The notes beneath the pieces are model-generated. The model searched no databases. It was not told where the DNA came from and was given only the letters and a program-made list of their open reading frames with translations. Shown here one piece after another: positions 35,592 to 46,945 of a stretch of DNA of 64,000 bases. The DNA comes from Zygnema cylindricum (lineage: Eukaryota > Streptophyta > Zygnematophyceae > Zygnematales > Zygnemataceae), in assembly GCA_037447655.1 (NCBI GenBank), contig JBBHKE010000817.1:280191-344190 (forward strand), written 5' to 3'. A program made the position numbers and the translations under genes. How positions within the stretch are numbered: position 1 is the first letter of the stretch; every line of letters begins with the position of its first letter.

Positions 35592-36320
35592 ATGGAAGGG
35601 GAAAAATGGGAGAAGGGAAAAGGAACACCGATGGTGAGGGGAGCTAAGCTCTCGACTATGGTTCCACTTGTAGGGATTATAACTAAAACTGAAGAAAGTG
35701 ACACTAAAATATGGGAGTATAAAAACACCATAGCAAAGCATCTTATACTTAGAAACGTATCCAAGTCTATAGCTATCACTCTTATAAATTTATCCCAGTC
35801 TTCAGAGATATGGGAAGCACTAAGTCAGATTTATAAGAGTGAGACTATTCAGAGGCAGCAATTAGTAAAACAAGAAATAGATGCCTATGTTTATAAAGGC
35901 GGTAGGATGATAGAGTTTTTCAATGATATTGCTGCGCTATATGTTGAGCTTGCTAGTGCGGGATATGTAGCATTTGAGGAGAGGAAGATTAATACACTTC
36001 TCATGAAACTCCCAGACGAGTACGAAAACATCATTTGTCGTATGCAGGCAATGGATGGCTCCTCGTGGACTGGGAGCTTTACCATGGGGATAATTCTTGT
36101 GAGGGAAAGCACTTTGGAGCTTCGTAGGGGAAGTGACAGGGTGAATGCATTTACAGATGGTGGTGATTGGCGGAAGCGTGATGAGAGGAACGGCGGTGAC
36201 GAGCAGAAGCGTGATGAGAGGAAGAAAGACAAAGGTAAACCTTATCGGAACTTTGGTAGAAAGAGAGGGAGAGGAAAAGAAACGAGAGCTTTGAAAAAAG
36301 GGGGTTTGCTTCTTTTGTAG
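35592..36320 (+). pseudogene. C4 gag
   Basis: The gag core is readable: WEYKNTIAKHLILRNV, WEALSQIYKSETIQRQQLVKQEIDAYVYKGGRM, LLMKLPDEYENIICRM and LVRESTLELRRGS. A copia-type basic region (KRDERKKDKGKPY) follows. The zinc knuckle FFCREPGHYKEEC is in the next frame after a one-base shift near 36,296. The original start (ATGGGCCC at about 35,363) is separated by stops between 35,400 and 35,580. The structural core is open for more than 230 codons. Confidence 0.82.
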
Positions 36321-36354
36321 GGAACCGGGTCATTATAAAGAGGAATGCCCTTGT

Positions 36355-37104
36355 TTGGAAGAACTTAGAAGCTGGAACGTGGATGAGGAGGAAGAAGGGG
36401 AAGAGGAGAAAGAGAATGAAGGTATTTTAGAGCTTCTCCAGATTAGTAGTATGGGGAAGAGAGAAAAGCACACAGAAATTCCACGAAAGCAACAATGTGC
36501 TTTTGGAGGTATAAAGGAAGTAAAGAAAGAAGAGATACTTGAGCGAGTTCAAATAATTGAGGATATTTTCATAGATTTTTTGGAAACTGAAAAATGGTCG
36601 GAAAGCGAGACTTTAATTGATTCAAAGGATAGGGGAGAAGGGGAATATTTAAAGAAAGGCTTAGGGGAGGAGAAATATTTTTTGGGAATAAAAATAGAAA
36701 GTGATAGTGGAAAGAATTCCATGGGAGAGAGAGAGTGAAGTTCAAAAAGTGGGGTAATTATCACGGATTAAAATATGAGTACGTAAGATGTAGATCTTAT
36801 GAGGAACTTAGTGAGGACTAGTGATTTCTGGGAACATTTGGGGGGGGGTGGATATGACATCACTACTTGGTGTGATGTCGCTTGTGAAGATGTGCCTGTA
36901 AAATGGCTATCATCCGGGTATGTGTTGCAAATTGGGGATGGGGCTGACTGTTGGAAGTGCAAAAGGGAAAGTGGATTTTGGATTGATGAAAAAGGAAGGA
37001 GGTGGATAAAATCTTTGCTTGAATATATGAAAAGTGGCATGCAAAATAAAATGTATGATCGACAAGATGAAATTATTAATGGTCATCTAAATACACTTTC
37101 TTAA
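36355..37104 (+). pseudogene. C4 pol remnants
   Basis: After the zinc knuckle the frame keeps PRKQQCAFGG, which in relatives precedes the protease. It then jumps straight to a segment matching the post-integrase linker (DSKDRGEGEYLKK) and a scrap of RT (LGEEKYFLGIKIESDS). After a stop, 36,799-37,104 keeps RNase H pieces (LVRTSDFWEHLGGG, DITTWCDVACEDVP, SSGYVLQIGDGADCW). Protease, integrase and the RT catalytic centre are deleted. A short TA-dinucleotide repeat is at about 37,158-37,176. Confidence 0.75.
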
Positions 37105-37233
37105 ATATAAAGGTATTCGCTTGAAGCTTCATGAAAAAAAAAGAAAAAGGAAAGGAATATATATATATATATATAATGAATTTGTTGTTTTTTATGGGAG
37201 TTGAAAGTAGAGTAGACTAGAAAATAAGGGGAG

Positions 37234-38419
37234 TGTTGAAATTTAAGTATTTTCTAGGTCCAGAGATTGTAAAATAAAAGACAAAAAGGGGACACTGATA
37301 GCCTGCCTCTCACTCCTCACTCAAGTCCCCACACTTGTTGCAGTCACTAAAAACTTGAAAAGGAGTTAGATCCATGGCTTCCTAGGCTGTCCAAAGAGGA
37401 CAAGAAGACAAATCTTGATAGAGTTATTTAAAAGGTTTGTCAGACCCAGGATTTGATCCTGGTACCTGACGTCCGTCAAACTAGCCATTAGCTTTATCCT
37501 ATAGGTCTAGGATCAGTGTTACGATATAATAGGTTTGACAGATATTTTAATTGTTACACGTATACTAGTTCGTTTAACGAGAAATAGATACGTAATGCAT
37601 AGATACAGTTTTGTATTGTACGGAGTACGATTTAATGTATTATATGAAACGGATACCGCGCATTTGTTTCGAATGCGAAACAAATATCGCGTGTATATTT
37701 TCAACGGCTACTATTGTATCCGGTTTTGATCAGACGGCCACGATAGGCGTCGCGATCACGAAATCTGTACTTTTGGCGTTTTTCAGTCATCGCCATGTTA
37801 TGTGACACGTGGCGTGATAACATTGGATTGCGGCAACTCCGAAGATTACGGGAACGAATCCCGATTTGACACGTGTCGACATTTTGGCCATGTTGTACGA
37901 TGGTCGTACAGAAAGTACACCGGTACCTGTACTTTTATGTACGACACAGTAATTTGATTGGCGCCGTACGTCAGTAGATAGAGTTTTAGAGAGGGAATAG
38001 GACTTAGAAAATTTAGTAGGTAGCAGCTTCTCTCCGAGAGAGCTTCTATACAAAAGGCAAACTTTGGCCAGCCATAACTAACAATTTACTTGACCATTTT
38101 CAGTGATTCTTTTTGTTGCGGACTCAGGGGAGTCAAGACTACACATGGGTGTAGTCGGTCAGAGTTTTTTCCTGCCAGGGTGGCAGCATTTCTAAGGGAA
38201 AGTCAAAGTGGGTGAATGTGTCCAAAACTCATATTCTAACTTTGCATTCTGTGGTAAAACAGAGCACACAGAAAGTTTTATTTCACAGGGGTGAAGCTTT
38301 AATGCGGTTCTGATTGTCAAGGGGTTAATCATTTTGGTTTATATCAACTTGGAGTCGACACTATCTAGAATAGCTTCTTTTGGATCTGCGATTTCTGTGG
38401 GCAATGGAGTAGAGTTTCA
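37234..38419 (+). repeat. C4 3' LTR
   Basis: This 1,186-bp LTR starts TGTTGAAATTTAAG after the polypurine tract and ends GAGTTTCA. The T-arm-like CCAGG-ATTTGAT-CCTGG palindrome of the antisense tRNA-like segment (near 37,446) and the hairpin (37,658-37,691) are well kept. Confidence 0.9.
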
Positions 38420-38960
38420 GAGCCCACTAGGCAATATCCTACATGTGGGAACATGCGATCTCAAGTTTGTGAGAGTTATGTCACGCCACCTAGTGTTCTT
38501 TGTGCTTTGCACAAAAATATATGATCCACACTAAAGCTGAGTATAACCTTAGCAACAATATATGCGACAATGTACGTTAGACTTTGTATATTGCTTTGCT
38601 ACCCACTGAAGCGATATCATCACAATCTTTATTTTGTGTTGTTGTATTGTCCCAACCGTGTGAGCAGCAAAGAAAATGGACTACATGCTCATCTATAGAT
38701 CGGTTACAAATGCAACGAGGCTTGCTTGAGAGCAAGGCGTGCGGCAAGCGAAGACGTCACCAAAGTGCAAGTGAAAACAACGAAGAAAATAAGAGGGGCG
38801 TGGCATCGAGCCTAGTCCCAAACCCTTAGCTCCGAACAAGAGGGATTTCAAGCTAGCGCTTCAACCGCAAGCAGCGCCTTAAGGTGGTTTTTGAATCTGA
38901 TGGTTGCTACCTTATCGATGACATGCTGCCAAATGCCGGATTGCATTCTTGCACTCTAGC
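38420..38960 (-). pseudogene. Second retroelement C-terminal remnant
   Basis: The minus strand, with stops, encodes LRLPHALLSSKPRCICNR, then SIDEHVVHFLCCSHGWD. This is the C.C...IDEH..HFL.C..G zinc-finger pattern of the same retroelement class found left of C4 (33,200-34,187). Because both flanks carry the same domain they are probably two copies, not halves of one element split by C4. No open frame of useful length remains. Confidence 0.4.
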
Positions 38961-39123
38961 ACAACACGAAATTTGAAATTAATATGAAGTTTTAATTCCA
39001 ACTAAGATTAGCAATTTAGCACCATGGCAATTGACATTCTTGCACCAATGACCGATCAAAGATATCAGTGTCCTGTAGTATATCGGTATGTATCGTTTGA
39101 ACACATAAAAGTAAACACAGCTA

Positions 39124-39629
39124 CACCGCCAATCGTTGTTAGAGTAATGGAATAAATATCGTAAAAAAATATCAGTGTCATTAACGCTAAGTAGAGAAAA
39201 AAAATTCAAGAAAAACATATATACTAATTAATCACTAACTCTAATTTTGGCTTTTTCGAATAATAAATACTCGCCGTATCGATATCTACTTCAATATATG
39301 TATCCGTACAAAATCTGACAATTCGTACGCCAAAATCTGAAGATTCGAGTTTGCGTCTCTTTTTCCAGTGCACATTCACAAGCGTGTGCAATTACATTAA
39401 ATGACTTTTTGTACATTTTTATTTAAAAAAGTACATTTTGGTACGGACAAACCTTGTCCGTACACCACACTATAAACATCGCAGTGTACTTCTGTTATTA
39501 ACGCTAATTAAAAAAATAACTTTAAAAGGCGTAAAGGAAAAAATAGAATTATAGATTGTATTTCACGTTTAAATAAGTTAAAAAAGGGCACCGATTTAGC
39601 GTTATTTACTCTAATAGCGATCGGCGGTG
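39124..39629. mobile_element. MITE-like element A
   Basis: This 506-bp non-coding segment is flanked by TA on both sides. Its left end CACCGCCAATCGTTGTTAGAGTAA and the reverse complement of its right end agree at 21 of 24 positions. Size, TA flanks and terminal inverted repeats fit a non-autonomous Tc1/mariner-like element. Internally it is related to element B in inverted orientation. Confidence 0.65.
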
Positions 39630-39636
39630 TACTGTA

Positions 39637-40164
39637 CACAACGAATCGTTATTATTGTCAAAGTCACTAATTTGGGTTCTTAAAATTTTGATTTTTTTTT
39701 TCAAATAGGATATATGATTTTAATTTTTCCTTGACGTTAATTAAGGTACCGAACAAAATAGCGTAAAGCCCGAAAGTACAATAAAATATAAATAGTGTGG
39801 TGTACGGCCTATGTCAGACCGTACATAAATGTACCTTTTTAAGTGAAAATTTACAAAAAATGAATTAAATAAGACGCGCACGCATAGGAGCGAGCGCTAA
39901 AAAAACAATATTAGTCTGACACGTAAATTAGTATAGCATGTACGGATATTTTAAATTCGCGATTTCTAGTGTTTTGTACGGTTACATATATTAATGTATA
40001 TAATCGTACGGTGAATTTTCCATTTTTAATGTTCCCAAATTAGCATAAACCCCGAAATTAGAATATACCTTTTTTTTGAAAAAAATCAAATTCTTAATTA
40101 GCATCAATTACGGTAAATTTCTTCAACACTATTTAAACTTTGACACTAATAACGATTCGCGGTG
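39637..40164. mobile_element. MITE-like element B
   Basis: This 528-bp segment is flanked by TA. Its left end and the reverse complement of its right end agree at about 25 of 28 positions (core CGAATCGTTATTA.TGTCAAAGT). It begins eight bases after element A. Its 39,791-39,867 is an inverted copy of 39,400-39,475 in A, including GTGTACGGNC...CCGTACAT blocks. No transposase is encoded. Confidence 0.65.
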
Positions 40165-40166
40165 TA

Positions 40167-41620
40167 GATGACTTTATGGCACTGCGATACATGTACGACG
40201 ATATTGCACTTTTTCAAGACGACAAAATCCTTTGAAAGTGTTTCAGACTTTCAGGTGATTGAGACTTGCGGAATTATTCAACTGCTACAACTTTGCGCCT
40301 TCGTGGATACAACCTGTCGTGGACCAATAGCGATGCTTTATCTGCTCGGCAAACGGACAAAGTGCTCCGCACAGAGAACATGCTTTCCGTGCAGCATCTA
40401 TTTTCTAGAATCCCGAGGTACACGTGCGGATGTATACTGTACTGCTTACAGGTATTCTCCTGAGCTTTTGTGGGTCCACAACTGTCGGTTTGTCTGGTTA
40501 TTGCAACATTAAGCTCTGTAACCTCCGCGTAACAGGGGTCACATGCTATATGATCTTACGCTGTCATCCAGCGTGGCACTGGAATTTGTTTTCTAGATTT
40601 GTCGGTGCTCCCTTATGGTCACTTAACGAGTTAACGGTCGAGCCTCAACCTCCAATGGCCGACGCGTGTTCGTTAGCTAGAATACAAAAAACGAGAACGA
40701 CATGACATAGGAAGTACAGTAATGTACTCTTCGTAGCGATACTGTAACAAATCAGCGAGACCGACATAGAACAGGTGATTGAAGACACTAAAATGTACGG
40801 AATGCCACTATTCGTTCGAAAATCGTACAAATTGAGCGCGACTTTGTTTCTGTTCGTACAGATATGCAGTGTTGCAAATGAAGATTATTTGTCGTTTTCT
40901 GAGGCACTGTCAACTTGCAACTTGTAGCAAAATAAATTGATAAGAAAATTAAGCTGGCGGAAACAGACGGTCTATGTTCTGAAAATCTGAATGTGAATTT
41001 AACCTCTGCCGCAGAAAAGTAGCGTTCAAAAGTAAACTAAATTCTATATTAGACGTTGCGTTTCATCTGAAAATTAGTATAATTTCATTTCAATTTCCTG
41101 CAATTCCTTGTCTTAAAACTTCAAGAGCTTAGTAAACAATTTGAAATTTTTTCTACATTAAAACATTATTTGCGGTCAAATTGTTACTTATTTTTTTCAT
41201 TCTGTACTTTTTCAACCAGTATTCAACCAATTTTGAGGGAAAAACCGTTTTTTCATAAGCAATTTCCTGCGTTCTGCAATTTTTCTTCATTTTTCTTTTC
41301 AAGTTTATTTGTATAACTAAAATTTTGAATCGCCTACATTTTGGCGAAACTTATCAGTTTCTATAGTCACATTGTTTTTCAGTTTGGTTAAATCGAATTA
41401 TTTCCCCCTCAAAACTTATCAAATTGAATATATTTTTTTTAAAACAAATCACACTACCCTCCTACATTATCATTTTTAGAGTCTTTTGGAGCTGAAAACT
41501 ATTTTCATCGCCAAATTTCTTATCTCTCTTTCTAATCTATCCTTCCTAACTAGACATCTCATCTCAATTTTTTCGTCTTTTCGTCTTTTTGTCGTTTCGT
41601 CCTTCGCGTCAATATTTAAA
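40167..41620. other. Upstream region of the TAR gene
   Basis: From 40,167 to about 40,700 there are short frames on both strands with no recognisable domains. From 40,850 to 41,620 the DNA is AT-rich and becomes pyrimidine-rich close to the start codon (TTTTTCGTCTTTTCGTC at about 41,571-41,590), typical of a plant 5' leader. No clear TATA box can be chosen. The promoter is presumed to lie here. Confidence 0.5.
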
Positions 41621-44600
41621 ATGTTGGACTCGAACGATAATTCCATGGAGGAGCCAGATATTAATATTGAACTTGGCGATGAAAGTCAATTCAAGTCAAA
41701 CGATACTAATAATACTGATAATAATAATAATAATAACGACAATAATAAGAATTTCAAAATCCAGACTTCGTCCGATTTAAAAAAACCAAACAAACAGGTT
41801 CAACACGGGGAGGTGTTTTCTGAGGATGATGAGAACCAGTCTTTTCTCCATAATCATTACTCTACCAACAATTTTCATAACTATGGAGTTCCATGGAACT
41901 CTTTCTCCATGGAGCCATCTGATTGGCTTGACTTTTTCAACAACTGGAAATGGAGTCCTGCCCCTTTTTTTGGCCCATATGGAATGCATCTCTCTCTCTC
42001 TGTAGCTTTAAATGGAGCTTTTTGTTTTTTATTCCTTTTAATGCTTCTTCCTGACCGGAGAGCTTACCACCATTTGAGAGGGAAAGGGAGAGACTGGACT
42101 CTACCGTCGGTCGTATCTGCGAAAAAAGCTTATAAAGAAAAGTGTTCGGGAAGAGGAGATATTTGGACAGATACCAACACTAATGATGGTATTAAAGTTT
42201 GTGAATGTCATCCATGTTTTACTGGAGCTGATTGCTCTGAGACAGTCAAAAACTGTGTAATTGACGCGAAAAGGTGAGTTTTTTTTATTAGTGTGAAATA
42301 TTTTCTTTTTCTTTTTCTGTTTCTTTTTCTTTTTGATTTTCATTTTTTCTTTGTTCTTTTTGTCTCTCTTTTTTGTTTTAACCTGAAAATTTTATGCTAA
42401 ATTTAACTCTATTAATATAACTTGAAAACTCTGTTTGTGCCAACAGTCACATTGTGTCAAACTTTAAGTCTCTTAATTTTTAATGTATTAATTAATTCAT
42501 AAATGATTAATTAATTAATTTTGATTAATTTTAAATACTTTTTTAAGTATTTTCTTCTAATTGTCAAGACTATTGACTTAGCCATTGAATGCCTCGAAAC
42601 TGAGTTTTAAATGACTTTATTTTTTGTCGTTTTGCAGAGGTGATCCTCTTCTGTTCGAACATTACTGGAAGATTAATCGTGCGACTAGCTCCGTACTAAT
42701 TCCAGGACATTACCGGATAGGTTACGGCAAAAATGGTGTGGATGATATTTCCACGGCACAAAACCTCGAGAAGCTTATCAAAAACCTTCATGAGAAAGTC
42801 GGAAATGCAGATTTGTCCGACAAACATATTGTGATTGGAGCTGGTTCTACTCAGTTAATAATTGCTTCTTTGTTTGCTTTTGGAGTCGTACATAGTGGAG
42901 GAGCAAAAGGAACGCCTCTGGTAGTGACAGCTAAAGCACCATTTTATCAGGTGAGAAAAAACACATTTTTATTTTTTATTTTTTTTTTGTAGGTGAGGCT
43001 ACATATTTTGTTTCTAGAGTTTTTAAATCAACATCATTAAAGGCTACATATTATGTTTCTAAAGTTTTTAAATCAACATTTTGAAAGGCTACATATTCTG
43101 TTTCTAAAGTTTTTAAATCAACATTATGAAAGGCTATATATTCTGTTTCTAAACTTTTTATATGAACATTATGAGAAGGCTACATATTTTGTTTCCAAAA
43201 AAATTAAATCAACATCATGTTTTTTGTTTTCTGCCTGTGTGAAGTAACCTTCCTAAGCATCAAATTTCCTTACTAAGAAAACGGCGGTTGCCATTTGAAT
43301 TGCTTTCTTAGTTTCTAGCATCAAAATCACATGTTGGTAACAGTATGAAATGTATTGTTATTTTATCAATAGCCTTCGGGCTTTCATCAAAAAATCTCTT
43401 ATTTAGAGAGGATGTTGTTGGTTATGAAGGAAGAGGTCATAAACTCATAATCCAGTAATATTGTGGTCTAGTTGGTTTATTACATATATGTTCCTTGTAA
43501 TTATCTGATTTTAGGGTTATGAATGGACCAATGAAATTGCAGGTGTACAAAGAATCGACAAACTTCTTCGATTCGCGATATTTTGGTTGGGGCGGTCAGG
43601 AAACGGCTTGGTTGGTACGGAAAGCCCCGAAAACGCTCGAATTTGTCACGTCGCCTAGCGATCCCGACGGTTCAATGAGAAGGGCTAATCTAACGGGTGA
43701 AAATGCATTTGCGATTTATGACCGTACATATTACTGGCCGCACTTTACTCCGATTACAGGACCAGCAAATGATGACGTCATGATCTTCTCTATGTCAAAG
43801 CTGACTGGCCACGCTGGCTCTCGCATCGGGTAAGCGAAGATTTTGTTAAATTATGATTATCTACACTTAATTAGTTCTACTGCCTGGATGTGCATAACCC
43901 GTGGTTGTATACTTTTCGTTGTTTTGAGCGTCAAAGTAATCAATCTGTTTTTTTGTCTGCCCGTTTCCTTATCTTTTTTTCCGTACGTTTCCTTTCGTTT
44001 TTGGTACGTTTTCAGGTGGGCGATTGTGAAGGATCGCAGAATCGCCGAATCTATGAACCACGCGATTAGAACTATGACACTTGGCGTCGCACACGAGAGT
44101 CAGTTAAGGACAGCTCAAGTCTTGAGCTCTGTTTTGGATGGAGCCACTCAAGATGGAGGCGTGACGTCAGCTTCCCTCGATAGGTTGAATTCAGAGCAGT
44201 GGGCCGAAGATGGATTGTTGTTTCCGCACGTGGCAACACTAATGGCGGGTCGATGGGAGCGTTTGCAAACGGTTTTCAATGGCATGGCGCGGTTCTCTCT
44301 CCAAGACCGTGAAACATCTCACTGTACCTTTTTCAACACCATGCGGACCGCCACACCAGGTGCGCATAGTTTTGTAGAAAGCAAAAGAAGTAATAGTTTT
44401 GTAAAAGTAAAAGTTTTTTGTTGATGTTGTTGTTGATGATGATGATGTTGTTGTTGTGATGATGATGATGTTGTTGAAGATGATGATGTTGTTGATCATG
44501 ATGATGTTGTTGACGATGATGATGATTGTTGATGTTGATGATGATGATGTTGATGATGAGGTTGTTGATGATGATGATGTTGACGACGATGATGATGTTG

Positions 44601-45006
44601 TTGATGATGATAATGCTGTTGATCATGATGATGTTGTTGACGACGATGATGATGTTGTTGATGATGAGGTTGTTGATGATGATGATGTTGACGATGATGA
44701 TGATGTTGTTGATGATGATAATGCTGTTGATGATGATGATGATTGTACGGACATTGGCAAATGTAACACGAGTACCATGACAACATTTCAGTGCACTCAC
44801 TGTTTTTTTTTCTTTTTCTTTTTGCAGCTTATGCCTGGGTGAAATGCAATGCCGATGCTGATTGCTATGAAGTCTTCAAAGGATTTGGAGTGGAAGGTCA
44901 CTCTGGAACAGTTTACTCCATGGGGAAGGAATATGTCCGACTGAGCCTTCTAATGAGACAGAGTACTTTTGACCTTTTGTTGAAACAATTAACTTCACAT
45001 TTGTAA
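41621..45006 (+). CDS. Tryptophan aminotransferase-related / alliinase-family PLP enzyme, 5 exons, 591 aa
   Basis: Exons: 41,621-42,273; 42,638-42,950; 43,543-43,829; 44,016-44,359; 44,828-45,006, all with GT-AG introns and matching phases. TAA/TAR enzymes convert tryptophan to indole-3-pyruvate in auxin synthesis; the related alliinases cleave cysteine sulfoxides. The N-terminus (1-120) is acidic and Asn-rich, followed by one membrane span (about 124-143). Next comes the Cys-rich EGF-like alliinase domain (175-212; CSGRGDIW, CECHPCFTGADCS) and then the aminotransferase fold. Visible motifs include VIGAGSTQLI (cofactor phosphate region), AIYDRTYYWPH and SMSKLTGHAGSRIGWA with the PLP lysine at 408. 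The ATG is the first in frame. TAR3/TAR4 and alliinases carry the EGF-like domain; Arabidopsis TAA1 does not. Substrate cannot be told from sequence. Confidence 0.93.
42993..43218. repeat. Minisatellite in TAR intron 2
   Basis: About five imperfect tandem units of roughly 45-50 bp each contain GGCTACATATTCTGTTTCTAA followed by GTTTTTAAATCAACATTATG. They lie soon after the exon 2 donor and do not disturb the splice sites. The open frames across it are by-products of the repeat. Confidence 0.85.
44415..44745. repeat. TGATGA/TTGTTG microsatellite in TAR intron 4
   Basis: About 330 bp of TGATGATGATG units mixed with TTGTTGATG and occasional GACGATGATG form a compound trinucleotide array. It fills most of the intron between exons 4 and 5. 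It creates long spurious frames (poly-Asp/Met/Val forward, poly-His/Asn/Ile reverse). Confidence 0.92.
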
Positions 45007-46500
45007 GCTGTCTGGACAGCAGTCGTGTGCGTTAATTATTGTGGAGACGCCAGCCATGTAACAACAATTTTGGATACGGAAAAAACACATCAAATACACA
45101 GAAAAAAGTCTCTGAAGTGCTTTTTTGATGCCATAAGTGTATATGCGATATTTTGGTAGGCATAAAATTTGATTGAGGACGCAATGTTGTTTTGGAATAC
45201 ATAGTCAGTCTTTGACTATGCAACTGATATTCAGGAATACATTAGAAATAATTGTGGTTTTAGTTGAGTTAATAGTAAGTTGCATTCAAGTGAAATACAG
45301 ATCTGAGTAGGTATGTGTGCCCACGGAGAATGCTAGTTGTAAATTATAACAGGATAAAAAAAGCTGTCCATATTCTAGTTCAACAGTTTAGAAACCATTC
45401 TTTTACTAATATCTTGTACTTTAGTTTTCTGTTAATTGAAATTTTATATAAGCAGGGCGCTGCTTTTTCAGTTGAATATGAACTTCAACGAATTCTCATA
45501 GTCATAGTTGAGATTTTTTAATTTCTTTTCGGGCTTTCCTTTCCTTTGTTACAATGTACTCAGATGGTTGACCATCGCTCGGTTATAGGAAAATTTATTA
45601 TTCTCTGGTTGACTTTTTGTCCTTTGTGTGATTTAAGATTTTTGCGTTAAGATGTTGCAGAGATGATGCATGGAAGTGTGATATGGAGGCACATAACAAC
45701 ATTTTTATCCATTAATTTTGTTTTTTTTTAAATGAAATCTTTCGCAAGATTTCCCTCCCATTCGGTCCTTTACTCGTGTAAATACCCCTAAGCAACTAGA
45801 ACAAAAGTAGTTTGGATTATCAATAATAAGACCAAAAAAAAAACATAAAGGAAAGCTTGAACACCACTCCTAGGGAGAAATATGCTGATGAAAAACACAG
45901 GCCGGAATCTACAACACTCAGTATTATAGTGGTAATCTCAATCTTTTTGTCTAGCCATCAAAGTGTGTTGTTTGGTCCCCTCGTGCTATTCCTTCTTCTT
46001 TTACTCCCCCTCCATTCAAGGGCATTCGTGTGTTTGGTTGCCCGCTGTGACCCAATTTCTCGATTTTGCTCTTCAGATATATTTGTCCCATGTGGACTAT
46101 CTTCCCAACCATTCTAATCCACAGTTGGCCTTGGCTCTTTTGACACTATGTTTCCCCCAAAGTCCTTTCTACCTTACTCGCACTTCCCCACCCACCCCAA
46201 TGTCTCTCTCCTTCCTTTTTGCCTTTGATGATCGCCTCATGGATGTCCTTCACACTTTGCTAAGTCATGGGGCTTTTGATTGCAAGACTAGGCCTACAAC
46301 CTGCCCTAGGCATCTCTTCCTATCTCTGCTGGCTGTTTGGGTTTGCAATCAACGACACGGATTGCTCCCGCTGCCTATTTGGGGTGTTGGTCCCTTGTTG
46401 CTTCCACTATTGTCTATTGTTTTTTGGCCGGGGACATTCTTGTTCTTGCTATCTTATTCTCTCAAGATTCGGACGGTGTGCTCGCCTTCCACAAACCGTT
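45007..46500. other. Intergenic region 3' of the TAR gene
   Basis: The first few hundred bases probably hold the TAR 3' UTR and terminator. A plus-strand frame at 45,963-46,544 (193 codons, hydrophobic, Cys- and Leu-rich) overlaps frames of similar length and has no recognised domain. It may be degenerate repeat DNA rather than a gene. Confidence 0.4.
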
Positions 46501-46945
46501 TAAGATTTGTGTGGATAATCTTAAGACACTTTCGCGTACCATAAATATGGACACCAAGGAATTAGTCGACTTATACATTGTCGCTACCAGAAAAAAACAT
46601 TGTGGATACCGAAGAGATCTTAATAATTTTTTCCCTACCATTAATAGTGTAGATACCAAAGAAAACTATAGAAAAAACAGTTTTTGATACCGTAAATGTG
46701 TGGATTCCGAGACATCGGTTAACTGAGATGAATCTTTACACCGTAAATAGTGTGGATAAAAGAAAAAACAACATCAACGAAAAACAAAAAAAAATGTTCT
46801 CCACCAAGAAAGAAAAAACAGGGAGAACTAAGAGAAATGAATGTGAAGGCGTTTTTGTACACCGTAATTAGTGTGGATATTTAGAAAACGAATTTCCTTG
46901 AAGACAGTTTTTACCGCACCATAAATAGTTTGGATACCATAATAT
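46500..46945. repeat. Degenerate repeat cluster with ACCGTAAATAGTGTGGATACC core
   Basis: Variants of the core start near 46,537, 46,599 (partial), 46,636, 46,688, 46,737, 46,857 and 46,917. Most are about 50-60 bp apart, with one gap of 120 bp. The 46,737 and 46,857 copies read ACACCGTAAATAGTGTGG and ACACCGTAATTAGTGTGG, resembling the terminal repeat of the MITE family at 39 kb. The DNA between cores is not clearly repeated. Confidence 0.6.

Larger units (their letters stand above)
34188..38419 (+). mobile_element. C4: Ty1/copia element with collapsed pol
   Basis: LTRs at 34,188-35,358 and 37,234-38,419 enclose only 1,875 bp. The internal region keeps most of gag, but integrase and most of RT are missing. 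An AAGGGGAG polypurine tract precedes the 3' LTR. Flanks are GACAG and GAGCC, so no target duplication is visible; the ends may have been altered by recombination. Its LTR family matches the solo LTR in C3. Both flanks are retroelement remnants on the minus strand. Confidence 0.88.

Noticed and set aside
41486-41620. Upstream extension of the TAR coding frame by 45 codons
   Set aside because: The extension would begin at TTG, not ATG. It is pyrimidine-rich and looks like a 5' leader. The first in-frame ATG is 41,621.
44333-44842. Frames rich in His/Asn/Ile or Asp/Met over the TGATGA repeat
   Set aside because: They are products of the trinucleotide array inside TAR intron 4.
45963-46544. A 193-codon hydrophobic frame as a membrane protein gene
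   Set aside because: It overlaps two other frames of similar size, shows no domain or codon signature, and lies in repeat-like intergenic DNA.
46500-46945. CRISPR array
   Set aside because: The repeats are degenerate and unevenly spaced, and the genome is eukaryotic.
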